From the NCBI RefSeq assembly GCF_014023275.1, contig NZ_CP054698.1, forward strand, positions 1 through 64,000: DNA of 64,000 nucleotides, read 5' to 3'. The DNA is from Nostoc edaphicum CCNP1411. GTDB lineage: Bacteria; Cyanobacteriota; Cyanobacteriia; Cyanobacteriales; Nostocaceae. Below are positions 27,112 to 36,144 of the stretch, piece by piece. The first letter of the stretch is position 1, and each line of letters opens with the position of its first letter. A program made the position numbers and the translations under genes. The notes beneath the pieces were generated by a model. The model saw nothing but the letters and a program-made list of their open reading frames with translations. It had not been told where the DNA came from and made no database searches.

Positions 27112-27137
27112 TAGGGGCGCACATCTGTGCGCCCCTA
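27112..27137. terminator. Perfect 12-bp hairpin
   Basis: TAGGGGCGCACA, loop TC, TGTGCGCCCCTA. It sits between converging genes (26828-27043 plus, 27305-27778 minus) and could end transcription from both, although it is also a common dispersed palindrome. Confidence 0.5.
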
Positions 27138-27164
27138 ATACTATGTACCAGTTGATGATACTTC

Positions 27165-27307
27165 TGACTTTTCACGGCATCTGGAAAACCTCTCTCTAAA
27201 TCTCTCTCCTAAAAGGAGAGAGACTTTGAATTTCCCCCTTCCCGATGCGGGAAGGGGGTTAGGGGGTTAGGTTTTTCGTGGATTTTTCCACATAACGTGA
27301 AAAGTCA
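27165..27307. mobile_element. 143-bp MITE, TGACTTTTCACG ends (copy 1)
   Basis: Ends TGACTTTTCACG and CGTGAAAAGTCA are inverted copies. An almost identical element lies inverted at 41363-41506. Direct repeats GATGATACTTC at 27154-27164 and 27309-27319 flank it, an 11-bp target duplication. The right end supplies the stop codon (TGA, complement of 27305-27307) of the ABA4-like gene. Confidence 0.8.
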
Positions 27308-27778
27308 AGATGATACTTCTTGTTCTGCTACTGTCGCCGTTTCATTCTGCTGAAACTTGGGAAAAAATGTCTTAGTAATCCAGTCAGTCAAAATGTGAGA
27401 TAGTAATCCCAAAGGCCCAGCAAACAAACATAAAGCTAGGGAGTGAATTGTCCAAGTACCTGTTTTCTGCCCTTCCCAATAAATCCACCGACCGACAAAT
27501 AAATCCATCACTAAAAAATGAATCCAACCCGTTGCAGCGACTTTTTCATCTGCAAAAAGTCGAGCAACATCAGCTAATTGTATATTCGAGAAATCTTGGG
27601 CATTTTCTGGCGTAATGCTGTTGACAAATAAATACACATACGCTCCAGCTAACAGCAAAAAGGGTAGATATGATGACATTATCTGTCGTGTGATTTTCCA
27701 GTTTGGCAATAAAATCATCAAAGCCCAAAATGGCAATACGAAAAGATTAGCAACGTTAAATAGTTGAGAAATCGTCAT
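27305..27778 (-). CDS. ABA4-like (DUF4281) membrane protein
   Basis: 157 residues from the ATG at 27776-27778 (MTISQLFNVANLF); a longer frame to 27838 adds 20 residues that do not fit the family. Four hydrophobic helices are visible: LFVLPFWALMILLPNW, YLPFLLLAGAYVYLFV, WIHFLVMDLFVGRWIYWEG and LALCLFAGPLGLLSHIL. The family includes plant ABA4, needed for neoxanthin synthesis; the cyanobacterial role is unproven. The stop codon comes from the flanking MITE: with the element and one 11-bp repeat removed, the frame would read on for three codons (T-G-T) to a TAG. Confidence 0.82.
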   Translation of the reverse strand: MTISQLFNVANLFVLPFWALMILLPNWKITRQIMSSYLPFLLLAGAYVYLFVNSITPENAQDFSNIQLADVARLFADEKVAATGWIHFLVMDLFVGRWIYWEGQKTGTWTIHSLALCLFAGPLGLLSHILTDWITKTFFPKFQQNETATVAEQEVSS

Positions 27779-27847
27779 ATTTGTGTAAAGTAATTTTTTT
27801 CGCGCCACTTGCGGGCAAGGTTTTAAACCAATATTCATTACCCAGTC

Positions 27848-27896
27848 GTACAGAATTCAATTCTGAATTCTGACTCCTGAGTTCTGAATTCTTATT
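27848..27896. repeat. GAATTC-rich repeat fragment (copy B)
   Basis: A short stretch with TGAATTCTGACTCCTGAGTT and flanking GAATTC units, related to the ends of the elements at 21715, 33406 and 41155. It touches the stop codon of the CobW-family gene. Confidence 0.55.
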
Positions 27897-28935
27897 ATAA
27901 AGCTACAAGTTGTGATTCAATTTCTGAAGACTTCAAATCACGACCGATGAAAACTAAGCGCGTTTGTCTGGCTTCTTCTGGTTTCCAGGGGCGATCATAA
28001 AATTTCTCAAATCGGGTTCCCACGCCCTGCATCACTAGGCGCATGGATTTATTTGGCACTGCCACAAAGCCTTTAATCCGGTAAATTTCTTGTTGTTGTG
28101 CCAATGTTTGCAACTGCTGTTGCAGCTTTTCTGGGTCAAAGGTACGATCCAAAATTAAATTAGCTGAGGTAATTTCTTCGTCGTGGTTGTGATCTTCTTC
28201 AGTATCGTGATGACTAGGACGAGAATCTAAGTTGTCTTCGACTGCGGCTTGAAATCCTAATAATATAGATGCATCGAGTTGAGAACAATCGCTCTCGACA
28301 ATCTTTACCAGTCTGGGCAACTCTTGCTTAATCAATTCCTCAACTCTGGCTTTTGTCTCGGCATCTACCAAGTCGATTTTATTCAACACTACCAAGTCTG
28401 CACAAGCAAGTTGGTCTTCAAACAGTTCTTGCAAGGGTGTTTCATGTTCTAGATTATCATCTGCTTGCCGCTGGGCTGCGATCGCTTCTGGATCACTAGC
28501 AAATGTCCCCGCTGCTACCGCCGCACAATCTACCACGGTAATTACAGCATCCACAGTGGCGGCGTTACGAATTTCTTGCCAGCGAAAAGCCTTCACCAGG
28601 GGTTTTGGTAAGGCTAAACCAGAGGTTTCAATCAAAATACAGTCGATGCTGTCTCGCCGCTTGATTAACTCTTGCATCATCGGGTAAAACTCTTCCTGCA
28701 CCGTACAGCATAAGCAGCCGTTGGTTAATTCAAAGATATTAGTGTCACCCTCGCCATCTTCCGGGCAAATTTGACAAGATTTCAATAATTCGCCATCAAT
28801 ACCGAGTTCGCCAAATTCATTGACTACAACGGCAATGCGGCGTCCTTGGTTGTTTTGTAGCAGGTGGCGAATTAGGCTAGTTTTTCCACTACCTAAGAAG
28901 CCTGTGATCACTGTGACAGGAATTTTCGGAGCCAT
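27895..28935 (-). CDS. CobW/COG0523 GTPase (G3E family metallochaperone)
   Basis: 346 residues. The P-loop is GFLGSGKT at 12-19, the metal-binding GCLCC motif lies at C74-L-C76-C77, ETSGLALPKP is Walker B-like, and VVLNKIDLVD is the guanine-specificity NKxD. A histidine/acid-rich linker (SHHDTEEDHNHDE) and a CobW C-terminal domain (IYRIKGFVAV, RLVFIG) follow. It is a close paralogue of the broken gene at 48151. G3E GTPases insert metals, classically cobalt in B12 synthesis or zinc. The upstream gap has CTCAGTAT / ATACTGAG arms 25 bp apart but no clear Zur box. Confidence 0.92.
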   Translation of the reverse strand: MAPKIPVTVITGFLGSGKTSLIRHLLQNNQGRRIAVVVNEFGELGIDGELLKSCQICPEDGEGDTNIFELTNGCLCCTVQEEFYPMMQELIKRRDSIDCILIETSGLALPKPLVKAFRWQEIRNAATVDAVITVVDCAAVAAGTFASDPEAIAAQRQADDNLEHETPLQELFEDQLACADLVVLNKIDLVDAETKARVEELIKQELPRLVKIVESDCSQLDASILLGFQAAVEDNLDSRPSHHDTEEDHNHDEEITSANLILDRTFDPEKLQQQLQTLAQQQEIYRIKGFVAVPNKSMRLVMQGVGTRFEKFYDRPWKPEEARQTRLVFIGRDLKSSEIESQLVAL

Positions 28936-29042
28936 ATTTTTGCCTGATTTACTCAGTATGGTAAGTTTTACGGGTTACAAACTTAAATACTGAGATTAAG
29001 CTTGGTTTGAAGATTTACTTAGTTATTTTAAGCTGAAAGTCT

Positions 29043-30281
29043 ATGAGAAGCCTGAAAATATTGCCGTTGCTGTTGAGTTTAGGTTTGGCGTTGGCTCCTC
29101 AAATCAGTGTGGCGCAAACAGTGGAGGAGTTGGAACAAAAAGCGACATCTGCCGAAGAAGTAAAAAATTATGAAGAAGCCGCTAATATTTGGCGGAGTTT
29201 CATTCAGAAGGATGCCAAAAACAGTTACGCTTACGTCAAGCTGGCAGATGTCCTATCTAAGCAAGGCAAGATTGCAGAGACGATCGCTACTTATCGCCAA
29301 GCTTTACAATTAACTCCTGATGGGGACATTTACCTCAAACTAGGCAATTTCCTGACAGAGAAGGGACGAACCACTGAAGCGATCGCAACTTTTCGTCAAG
29401 CTATTAAACTTAACCCTAACAGTAATAAGTATTACTACTACACTTTAGCGTCACAGTTGATGGAACTTGGTAATACAAAGGAAGCGCTCTTGGTTTACCG
29501 TCAAATCGTTAAACTTGAGCCAGATGCAGAGAGTTACAACATTTTAGGTAATGTCTGGCGTAAATTAGGCCAACGAGAAGAAGCGATCGCTGCTCATCGA
29601 GAAGCCTTGAAAATTGATCCCAAGAGTTATCTGGCTTACCACTATCTGGGTGAAATGATGGAATATCAAGAAGCCGTTGCTATCTATCGTCAAGCAAGTA
29701 AAAATGACTCCAAAAATGAAGTCTACTATGAGCATTTGGCATCACTTTCATTACAGCGTGGTTTTGTTAATGAAGCGATCGCAGCCTACCGCCAACTAAT
29801 TAAAATCGAGCCTGAAGCTTCAAGGTATGTAGAACTGGCCGATGTGCTGATGACACAAGAAAAACACCAAGAAGCGATCGCTCTTTACCGCCAAGCCGTT
29901 GCCAAAAAACCCACTGATGATTATTACAGTAAATTAAGTCAAGCATTAGCTCAACAGAACAAACTAGATGAAGCTCTGGCAATTTGCCAAAATGTGGTAA
30001 AAACTGGTGAAGGCAGTTATGAAACCTGCTCCAATATAAATTTGCCACTTTACAAGCAAAAAGGCTTTAGTGCTGTCATGGCTTTTTATCAGCCACTAGC
30101 GAATATGATTCCACGTCGCAAAATGGCTGAACTTTACATCAAACTTGGCCGAGATATTTCCTATGGTGAATCTGGTGATGGCTCAAAACAAGAGGCAGCG
30201 GCAGTTTTTCAGGAAGCGCTGCAAATAGATCCAGAAAACACTGATGCTAAAGATGCTCTCAAGAATTTAATCGCTAATTAA
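29043..30281 (+). CDS. Secreted TPR-repeat protein
   Basis: 412 residues. A signal peptide (KILPLLLSLGLALAPQISVAQ) suggests export to the periplasm or an extracytoplasmic site. Roughly ten tetratricopeptide repeats follow, visible in repeated NPNSNKYYYYTLASQLMELG- and EEAIAAHREALKIDP-type units with the usual Y-A-EAI-P pattern. Such scaffolds bind partner proteins; no catalytic domain is present. It is divergent from the CobW-family gene across 107 bp. Confidence 0.88.
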   Translation: MRSLKILPLLLSLGLALAPQISVAQTVEELEQKATSAEEVKNYEEAANIWRSFIQKDAKNSYAYVKLADVLSKQGKIAETIATYRQALQLTPDGDIYLKLGNFLTEKGRTTEAIATFRQAIKLNPNSNKYYYYTLASQLMELGNTKEALLVYRQIVKLEPDAESYNILGNVWRKLGQREEAIAAHREALKIDPKSYLAYHYLGEMMEYQEAVAIYRQASKNDSKNEVYYEHLASLSLQRGFVNEAIAAYRQLIKIEPEASRYVELADVLMTQEKHQEAIALYRQAVAKKPTDDYYSKLSQALAQQNKLDEALAICQNVVKTGEGSYETCSNINLPLYKQKGFSAVMAFYQPLANMIPRRKMAELYIKLGRDISYGESGDGSKQEAAAVFQEALQIDPENTDAKDALKNLIAN

Positions 30282-30449
30282 ACATAATTGAGGGGCAATT
30301 TCCCCATGCTTGCTTTCACGAATCAAAAGCAGTCACAGGGCTATTGCCCCTAAATATTTTGAGCGTTGTTCGCTCTTTCTCCAGAAATACCTATGAATTA
30401 TCCTTCATTAGGCTGACTGGACTTATGATTCCACACACCATACTCCGCA

Positions 30450-30547
30450 CTCATTACTCATTACTCATTACTCAGCACTCAGCACTCATTACTCATTACT
30501 CAGCACTCAGCACTCAGCACTCAGCACTCATTACTCATTACTCAGCA
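30450..30547. repeat. STRR: about 14 tandem heptamers (ACTCATT/ACTCAGC)
   Basis: Pure tandem 7-mers alternate between ACTCATT and ACTCAGC. They overlap the last codons of the heme oxygenase gene (its TAA lies in an ACTCATT-type unit). This is the heterocystous-cyanobacterial STRR type; the unit is far too short for CRISPR. Confidence 0.9.
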
Positions 30548-31254
30548 GTGACGAGTTCAGTACTACCACGTGTCCGTCGTCGTGTGAGGCTGTTGAACAG
30601 CATTACACCGATCGCCTTGATTAAATTACCTTCCAATTCTTGGAACATTTTCATGTTCGTACCAAAGGCGGCATTAGCTTCATCAACGATGCGATCGGTT
30701 GTCGCTTCGTCAAGAGGTAATTCATCCAAATTTTGGCGATATTTCGCTTTGAATGCCTTTTCGTCAGGAATCTCTGGAAACTCATAAAAAGCTGTTCCTT
30801 GCCCTTCCGACAAATTCATCGCCGTTACAGCAATATTTTTGAGAATTTGTCCCCCAGATAAGTCGCCCAAATAACGAGTGTATGAATGAGCGATTAACAA
30901 TTCCGGTTCTGTGGCAGATATTTCTCGGATGCGCTTTACATAAGCTTCACCTGCGGGAGATAGTTTAATTTGCTCTCTCCAATTAGCACCAAAGTAATAA
31001 GCTAGGTCTTGCTCTAAGGTATACTTGCGGTTTAGCTGAGGAAAGTTAATTTTAGAAAGAATTGGGTGCTGGCTATGCTTTTCCATTTCTTCTTCCATCG
31101 CTGAGTAGACGAAGTAGAAATTAGCAACTAGTTTCCGGTAAGAGTTTTTCTCGACGACTCCTTTTAAAAAGCACTTGACAAAACCTACATTTTCTGCCAT
31201 TGTGTGGGCTTTCTTAGTGCCTACACGTAATTTGGTTGCTAAATTGCTGCTCAT
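30538..31254 (-). CDS. ho1: Heme oxygenase (biliverdin-forming)
   Basis: 238 residues from MSSNLATKL at 31254; the frame extends 5 codons more to 31269. The proximal heme ligand is H17 (KKAHTMAEN), and the distal helix is YLGDLSGGQILKNIA. The length fits cyanobacterial HO1. It opens heme with ferredoxin and O2 to yield biliverdin, the precursor of phycobilins. The last residues (STELVTAE) run into the heptamer repeat, so the C-terminal tail may be shaped by repeat growth. Its 530-bp upstream region is without a gene. Confidence 0.94.
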   Translation of the reverse strand: MSSNLATKLRVGTKKAHTMAENVGFVKCFLKGVVEKNSYRKLVANFYFVYSAMEEEMEKHSQHPILSKINFPQLNRKYTLEQDLAYYFGANWREQIKLSPAGEAYVKRIREISATEPELLIAHSYTRYLGDLSGGQILKNIAVTAMNLSEGQGTAFYEFPEIPDEKAFKAKYRQNLDELPLDEATTDRIVDEANAAFGTNMKMFQELEGNLIKAIGVMLFNSLTRRRTRGSTELVTAE

Positions 31255-31269
31255 ATCTAAAATTCTCAA

Positions 31270-31825
31270 CTTTAAAAAGTTAACTGCCGGAGTTTTGATT
31301 CACTAACGGCTAAAAAAGCCATTAAAAGGTTACCTTAAAACTATTTGATGAGAATTTATATTAAAATTTTTTAAGCCGCGATGATTTTGTAGTTTTTTAC
31401 ACAGCAACAAGGCTATGAAAATAGAACTTTAAATTTCGGTGTTTTGGTTTTTGGTTCTTATTAGCTTAATTTTGCTTTCATTCTCAGCTTTCCTGAAAAA
31501 AGCTTGTGATGAGATTAGGGTAATATTTATTACATATTTTTTTGGTTATTAAGATTGCCAAGTGTAAACTAATACAGATAAAAATCAAGACTAAAGTTGA
31601 GGGCATAAAAGAAATAATTAGCTAAAATGTGGAAACTTTGTTGATAATGTAAAAACCAATACTGACTTTATGAAAGATTTACATTTGAAGAGGCATAGCT
31701 TAAGTATTATTACGTAAGTTAGTCGAATCTAGAATGAATTTCTTAAAGAGAAAAAGCATGTCGAAATTGCTGAATAAAGTCTTAAGTGCTATTTTCCAGT
31801 GTGATTGTGTGGAGTGTTTAAAAAT
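31270..31825. other. Intergenic region between ho1 and glmM (divergent)
   Basis: AT-rich with no recognised gene or strong hairpin. It must contain both divergent promoters, but no site could be assigned with confidence. Confidence 0.5.
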
Positions 31826-33298
31826 ATGGTTTCATCTATAACTCGGACATCGGGCATTTCTGGGGGTTCTGCTTCTGAAGGTGAGGGATTGGGGAAAGGG
31901 ATTGAGGGCAGTTTTGGGCTGAATTTAATCCCACTACCAGCAAATCCGTTATTTGGTACAGATGGGATTCGCGGACGAGTCGGAGAATTACTGAGTGCGC
32001 CCCTAGCATTGCAAGTTGGTTTTTGGACGGGGATTGTTTTACGTAACCATGCTACTCAAGTAGGGCCAGTCATTCTCGGACAGGATTCTAGAAACTCCAG
32101 CGATATGCTGGCAATGGCTTTGAGTGCAGGGTTAACAGCAGCGGGGTTAGAGGTTTGGTATTTGGGATTGTGTCCTACTCCTTGCGTTGCCTATCTCACC
32201 AGCATCAGTGATGCCATCGGCGGAGTGATGATTTCTGCCAGTCACAATCCCCCAGAAGATAATGGCATTAAAGTTTTTAGTGCTAATGGTGGGAAGTTAC
32301 CGCAAATATTGCAGGCAGAAATAGAAGCGGGACTGCGTGGGAAGATATCACCTATTGCTAGAGTCAGTAATTGCGGACGGCATCACTCACGTTTTGAGTT
32401 AGTGGGGCATTATAGCTCGGCGTTGAAAAAACCCTTGAACAGTGCCTTAAATCTTCAGGGAATGAAGATTGTTTTAGACTTGGCGTGGGGAGCAGCAGTT
32501 GGGTTAGCGCCATCAGTATTTACAGAAATGGGGGCAGAGGTAATCTGCTTGCATAACGAAGCAGATGGCGATCGCATTAATGTTAACTGCGGCTCTACCC
32601 ATTTAGATATTCTTGCAGCCACAGTACAAGAACACAACGCCAATATCGGCTTTGCCTTTGATGGCGATGCCGATCGCGTCTTAGCCGTAGACAATACAGG
32701 AAGGCAAGTTAACGGCGATTACATTCTCTACCTGTGGGGACGCCACTTACAACAAAACCAACAATTGCCAGATAACCTGATTGTATCTACAGTCATGGCC
32801 AACTTAGGCTTTGAAAAAGCTTGGCAGCAAATTGGTGGTAACTTAATTCGTACCGCAGTTGGTGACCAATACGTGCAAGCCGAAATGTTGCGGACTGGGG
32901 GAATGCTAGGCGGGGAACAATCAGGTCATATTCTTTGCCGTCATTATGCCGTGACTGGAGATGGCTTGTTAACAGCATTACATATCGCAGCTTTGGTGAA
33001 AGAAGCGGGTGTTCCCTTGAGCGAATTAGTAGATCAAAGTTTCCAGACCTATCCACAATTATTGCGGAACGTGCGAGTTGTCGATCGCGATCGCCGTTTA
33101 GGATGGCAAGATTGCGAACCAGTGCAAAAAGCGATCGCTCTTGCTGAAGCTGCAATGGGTGATTCTGGCAGAATTTTGGTTCGCGCCTCTGGTACAGAAC
33201 CAGTCATCAGAGTAATGGTGGAAGCAGCCAATGCCGAACTTACTAACTACTGGACAAATGAACTAGTTTCACAAGTCCAACAGCATCTAATGGACTAA
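31826..33298 (+). CDS. glmM: Phosphoglucosamine mutase
   Basis: 490 residues from the ATG at 31826 (MVSSITR); the TTG at 31805 is less likely. [12 protein letters not shown] is the N-terminal signature, [14 protein letters not shown] carries the catalytic serine, FDGDADR binds magnesium, GEQSGHI and [11 protein letters not shown] form the sugar and phosphate sites. The first 45 residues ([12 protein letters not shown] and onward) are a low-complexity extension absent from E. coli GlmM. It makes GlcN-1-P for peptidoglycan. The nearly symmetric hairpin after the gene is the likely terminator. Confidence 0.94.
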   Translation: MVSSITRTSGISGGSASEGEGLGKGIEGSFGLNLIPLPANPLFGTDGIRGRVGELLSAPLALQVGFWTGIVLRNHATQVGPVILGQDSRNSSDMLAMALSAGLTAAGLEVWYLGLCPTPCVAYLTSISDAIGGVMISASHNPPEDNGIKVFSANGGKLPQILQAEIEAGLRGKISPIARVSNCGRHHSRFELVGHYSSALKKPLNSALNLQGMKIVLDLAWGAAVGLAPSVFTEMGAEVICLHNEADGDRINVNCGSTHLDILAATVQEHNANIGFAFDGDADRVLAVDNTGRQVNGDYILYLWGRHLQQNQQLPDNLIVSTVMANLGFEKAWQQIGGNLIRTAVGDQYVQAEMLRTGGMLGGEQSGHILCRHYAVTGDGLLTALHIAALVKEAGVPLSELVDQSFQTYPQLLRNVRVVDRDRRLGWQDCEPVQKAIALAEAAMGDSGRILVRASGTEPVIRVMVEAANAELTNYWTNELVSQVQQHLMD

Positions 33299-33340
33299 AT
33301 TAGCTGAATATCTCAGCTTTTAAAAAACTTCAAATCTTAT

Positions 33341-33387
33341 CACAGCTTCTACACATAACCCAGCCTGGGTTATGTGTAGAAGCTGTG
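33341..33387. terminator. 23-bp palindrome after glmM
   Basis: A 23-base arm starting CACAGCTTCTACACATAACC is followed after a single base by its exact complement ending AGAAGCTGTG. It lies 42 bp after the glmM stop. No T run follows. It may act as a bidirectional terminator or be a mobile palindrome. Confidence 0.6.
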
Positions 33388-33405
33388 ACATTTGTATTTA
33401 GATAG

Positions 33406-33597
33406 TCTTGAAGAAGAATTCAGAAGTCAGAATTCAGGAGTCAGAATCAATCAGTCTGGGATTCAGACCCGCGACTGATTGAAGACCACCAAGTTGAAAA
33501 TTTGGTGGGGGTCTTAAACCCGGTTATTCATCCGCCAGTCATACAGAAAACATTGCTGAATTCTGACTCCTGACTCCTGAATTCTGTTCGATAAAAG
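33406..33597 (+). repeat. Dispersed element with GAATTCAGGAGTCAG-type ends (copy C)
   Basis: It starts CTTGAAGAAGAATTCAGAAG and ends CCTGAATTCTGTTCGATAAA, the same ends as copy A in opposite orientation. The interior holds ACCACCAAGTTGAAAATTTGG, a unit also present near 44010-44040, and CCGCCAGTCATACAGAA, shared with 41155-41345. Confidence 0.6.
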
Positions 33598-33674
33598 AGC
33601 GTTAGTCCTAACATCAGTCTGAATGTGTTATTATTTGCTTCGAGATTATTAGTTATTTCTTCTGACAAAACACA

Positions 33675-34442
33675 GTGCTTGTTTTTGTGATTCCACTCAA
33701 AAGTGCACAAGTTTCCAATTCCTGGGAACGTGTTACACAATTATTTGAAAGATGCATTAAATCAGTTTGCAATCAAACCTCACCTAACTTTCACGTTATT
33801 GTTGTTTGTCACGAAAAGCCCAAAATAGAATTCACTCATCCTCATATTACATACATTACAGTTGATTTTTCTCCTCCAAATGAGACTAACCCTGTAGCAA
33901 AAGGAGACACAGATAAAGGGCGTAAAATATTAAAAGGATTGATTTATGCTCGTCAATTTTCACCCACCCACACTATGACTGTTGATGCTGACGATTGTGT
34001 TAGTAAAAAGTTAGCCAAATTTGTTCAACAACACCCAGATTCTAATGGATGGTTTATAAATAAAGGTTATAAATATCAGGAAGGCAGTAATTATATATAT
34101 ATTAAAAGAAATAATTTTTATAAGATGTGCGGCAGTTGTAACATTATTCGATATGATTTGAATTATTTGCCCGAAACAGCAGAATATAATCGTGGCTATG
34201 GATACTATAGATATTATATAGACCATGCCAAAGTCAGAGAGATTTTAAAGAACAAAGCAAAAGCGATTAAATCATTACCATTTCCAGGCGCAGTTTATAT
34301 TTTGGAAACAGGAGAAAATCTTTTTGATAATTCAAAAAGATTAAGATTTAGCATTTTTAATCGCAAATTATTAAATCAATCAGTTAGAGATGAATTCGGA
34401 TTGTGCTACTTACAGCAATCCAAAGAAATTTGTCAACTATAA
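33675..34442 (+). CDS. Glycosyltransferase, GT-A fold (GT2-like)
   Basis: 255 residues with a GTG start. LVFVIPLKSAQVSNSWE opens as a GT2 nucleotide-sugar domain, and HTMTVDADDCVSKK contains the D-x-D metal site. The C-terminal part is rich in aromatic and basic residues (NNFYKMCGSCNIIRYDLNY, NRGYGYYRYYIDH). The acceptor and donor cannot be named. It precedes hpsL by 35 bp in the same direction, so it is probably part of the polysaccharide cluster. Confidence 0.75.
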   Translation: MLVFVIPLKSAQVSNSWERVTQLFERCIKSVCNQTSPNFHVIVVCHEKPKIEFTHPHITYITVDFSPPNETNPVAKGDTDKGRKILKGLIYARQFSPTHTMTVDADDCVSKKLAKFVQQHPDSNGWFINKGYKYQEGSNYIYIKRNNFYKMCGSCNIIRYDLNYLPETAEYNRGYGYYRYYIDHAKVREILKNKAKAIKSLPFPGAVYILETGENLFDNSKRLRFSIFNRKLLNQSVRDEFGLCYLQQSKEICQL

Positions 34443-34477
34443 TAGATTCTCCGAGGCTGATAGACGACAGCACCACT

Positions 34478-36133
34478 ATGCCAAAACTAAAGTCAAAATC
34501 TAAGCAATCTAAAAACTCGAAAAAACAGACTAAAAAGGGAAATTCCGCCCTTGACCTCAAAGAACAGTTAGCCCAAAAGCGCAAAACAGCCCAAGCACGT
34601 AAAGAACTCACTAGCTTACTCACCACCGCCACCTTTAGCGGTGTTTTTGTTGGCATTCTGCTTTTTTTCGTAGCTGGAATTAAAGTAGCAGTCCCTGGAG
34701 TCTTGGGAATAATAGTCATATCCCTTTCCTACAAATACCCGCGCCAAGCGCTATATGCCTTCATAATTTACGTACCTATTGGGGGTACTATCACTTACTA
34801 CTTGGGCAATAGTCCCGTACTTCAATTAGCTAAAGATGCTTTTTATGTTCCAGCCCTAATTGGACTTTGGCAGACTTGCCGTAAACAGGGGCTACCCTTA
34901 ATTATCCCCCAAGGTATTAAAATCCCACTTTATATTGTTTTGGGTTGTAGTCTGCTAACGCTGTTATTTGTTAATGGTGGACAGCAGTTTAACCCGCCTA
35001 GCGTCGGACTATTAGAAAAAGCACCCAAAGAAATACCTTTAGGTATGGGCATTCTGGGACTGAAAGTATTTTTAGGCTATGTCCCCTTGATTGGTTGTGC
35101 CTATTATCTAATTCGCGATAAGCGAGATTTTCTACTTTTATCGCGCCTCCAGATTGTCCTGATACTGATTTGCTGTGTACTGGGATGTATTCAATACCTG
35201 CTATTACTAACTGGTATATGTCAAGGCACTAGAGGTCTGGAAGGAAATGCCCTATTTGTCACATCACTAGAAGCCCGGTGTTATTTTGGTGGAGCGCTCT
35301 TATATAGTCCCGAAGAAGGGGTTATTCGCTTACCAGGGACATTTGTAGCCCCTTGGCAGTGGGCATGGTTCTTGATTTCCAGCACCTTTTTTACCTTTGC
35401 TACTGGCTTCACCGACCCTTCTATAGTATGGCGGGTAATCGGTTTAAGTTCTTTAGTGACAGTCTTTATCAATGCTGTAATTTCTGGACAGAGAATTGCC
35501 CTAGCTTTAGTACCAATCTGCTTCGGGATTTTGCTATTGCTCACTGGACAACTTGGCAATCTTAAACGATTTATCCCCATAGGGATAGGACTTGCTATAG
35601 TTCTGGGAATTGCGATGGTGAGCAACCCTGCTGTCGTACAAGAGAGAACCGAGAGTTTTACCAGTCGTTGGGAAGCTTCACCACCTCAAGATTTTATCGT
35701 CCAGCAATTTGAAGAAAATTGGAAAAATGTAGACGGGCCACTAGGAAGTGGCTTAGGACGAGCAACTAACTCTGCCCGTGCGATGGGTAAAACTAAGCTT
35801 GTGGAAACCTATTACCCCAAAGTACTTTATGAAGTTGGAATTCTTGGAGTACTAGCTTTTCTGGGTTTAGTAACAAGTTTAACAATTATTAGCTTTAAAA
35901 CCTATCGCTCCATAAAAAACCGTAATTTCCGCAGTTACGGAGCAGCTTTATGGGTGTTTATATTGTTTATTAGCTACAACACCTACTACTATCCTCTGGA
36001 TGTTGATCCTGTTGCTGTCTATTATTGGTTTTTTGCGGGAGTTCTTTTTAAATTGCCAGAACTGGAGAAACAAGATAAAGAAGAAGCCAACCCTCAGCTA
36101 AAAAACAAGAAAAAACGTCTTAAAACAATTTAA
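34478..36133 (+). CDS. hpsL: Hormogonium polysaccharide biosynthesis protein HpsL-like (Wzy/O-antigen ligase type)
   Basis: 551 residues from the ATG at 34478. A lysine-rich cytoplasmic head (KLKSKSKQSKNSKKQTKK) precedes about ten hydrophobic helices with a large periplasmic loop containing TRGLEGNALFVTSLEARCYF. This is the layout of Wzy polymerases and O-antigen ligases, and the head plus length match HpsL from recall of the Nostoc punctiforme hormogonium polysaccharide gene set. It would polymerise repeat units at the cytoplasmic membrane. Three downstream glycosyltransferase genes support the assignment. Confidence 0.75.
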   Translation: MPKLKSKSKQSKNSKKQTKKGNSALDLKEQLAQKRKTAQARKELTSLLTTATFSGVFVGILLFFVAGIKVAVPGVLGIIVISLSYKYPRQALYAFIIYVPIGGTITYYLGNSPVLQLAKDAFYVPALIGLWQTCRKQGLPLIIPQGIKIPLYIVLGCSLLTLLFVNGGQQFNPPSVGLLEKAPKEIPLGMGILGLKVFLGYVPLIGCAYYLIRDKRDFLLLSRLQIVLILICCVLGCIQYLLLLTGICQGTRGLEGNALFVTSLEARCYFGGALLYSPEEGVIRLPGTFVAPWQWAWFLISSTFFTFATGFTDPSIVWRVIGLSSLVTVFINAVISGQRIALALVPICFGILLLLTGQLGNLKRFIPIGIGLAIVLGIAMVSNPAVVQERTESFTSRWEASPPQDFIVQQFEENWKNVDGPLGSGLGRATNSARAMGKTKLVETYYPKVLYEVGILGVLAFLGLVTSLTIISFKTYRSIKNRNFRSYGAALWVFILFISYNTYYYPLDVDPVAVYYWFFAGVLFKLPELEKQDKEEANPQLKNKKKRLKTI

Positions 36134-36144
36134 ATCAGATAAAA

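Noticed and set aside
30450..30547. Possible CRISPR-like array
   Set aside because: The unit is 7 bp without unique spacers, so it is an STRR.
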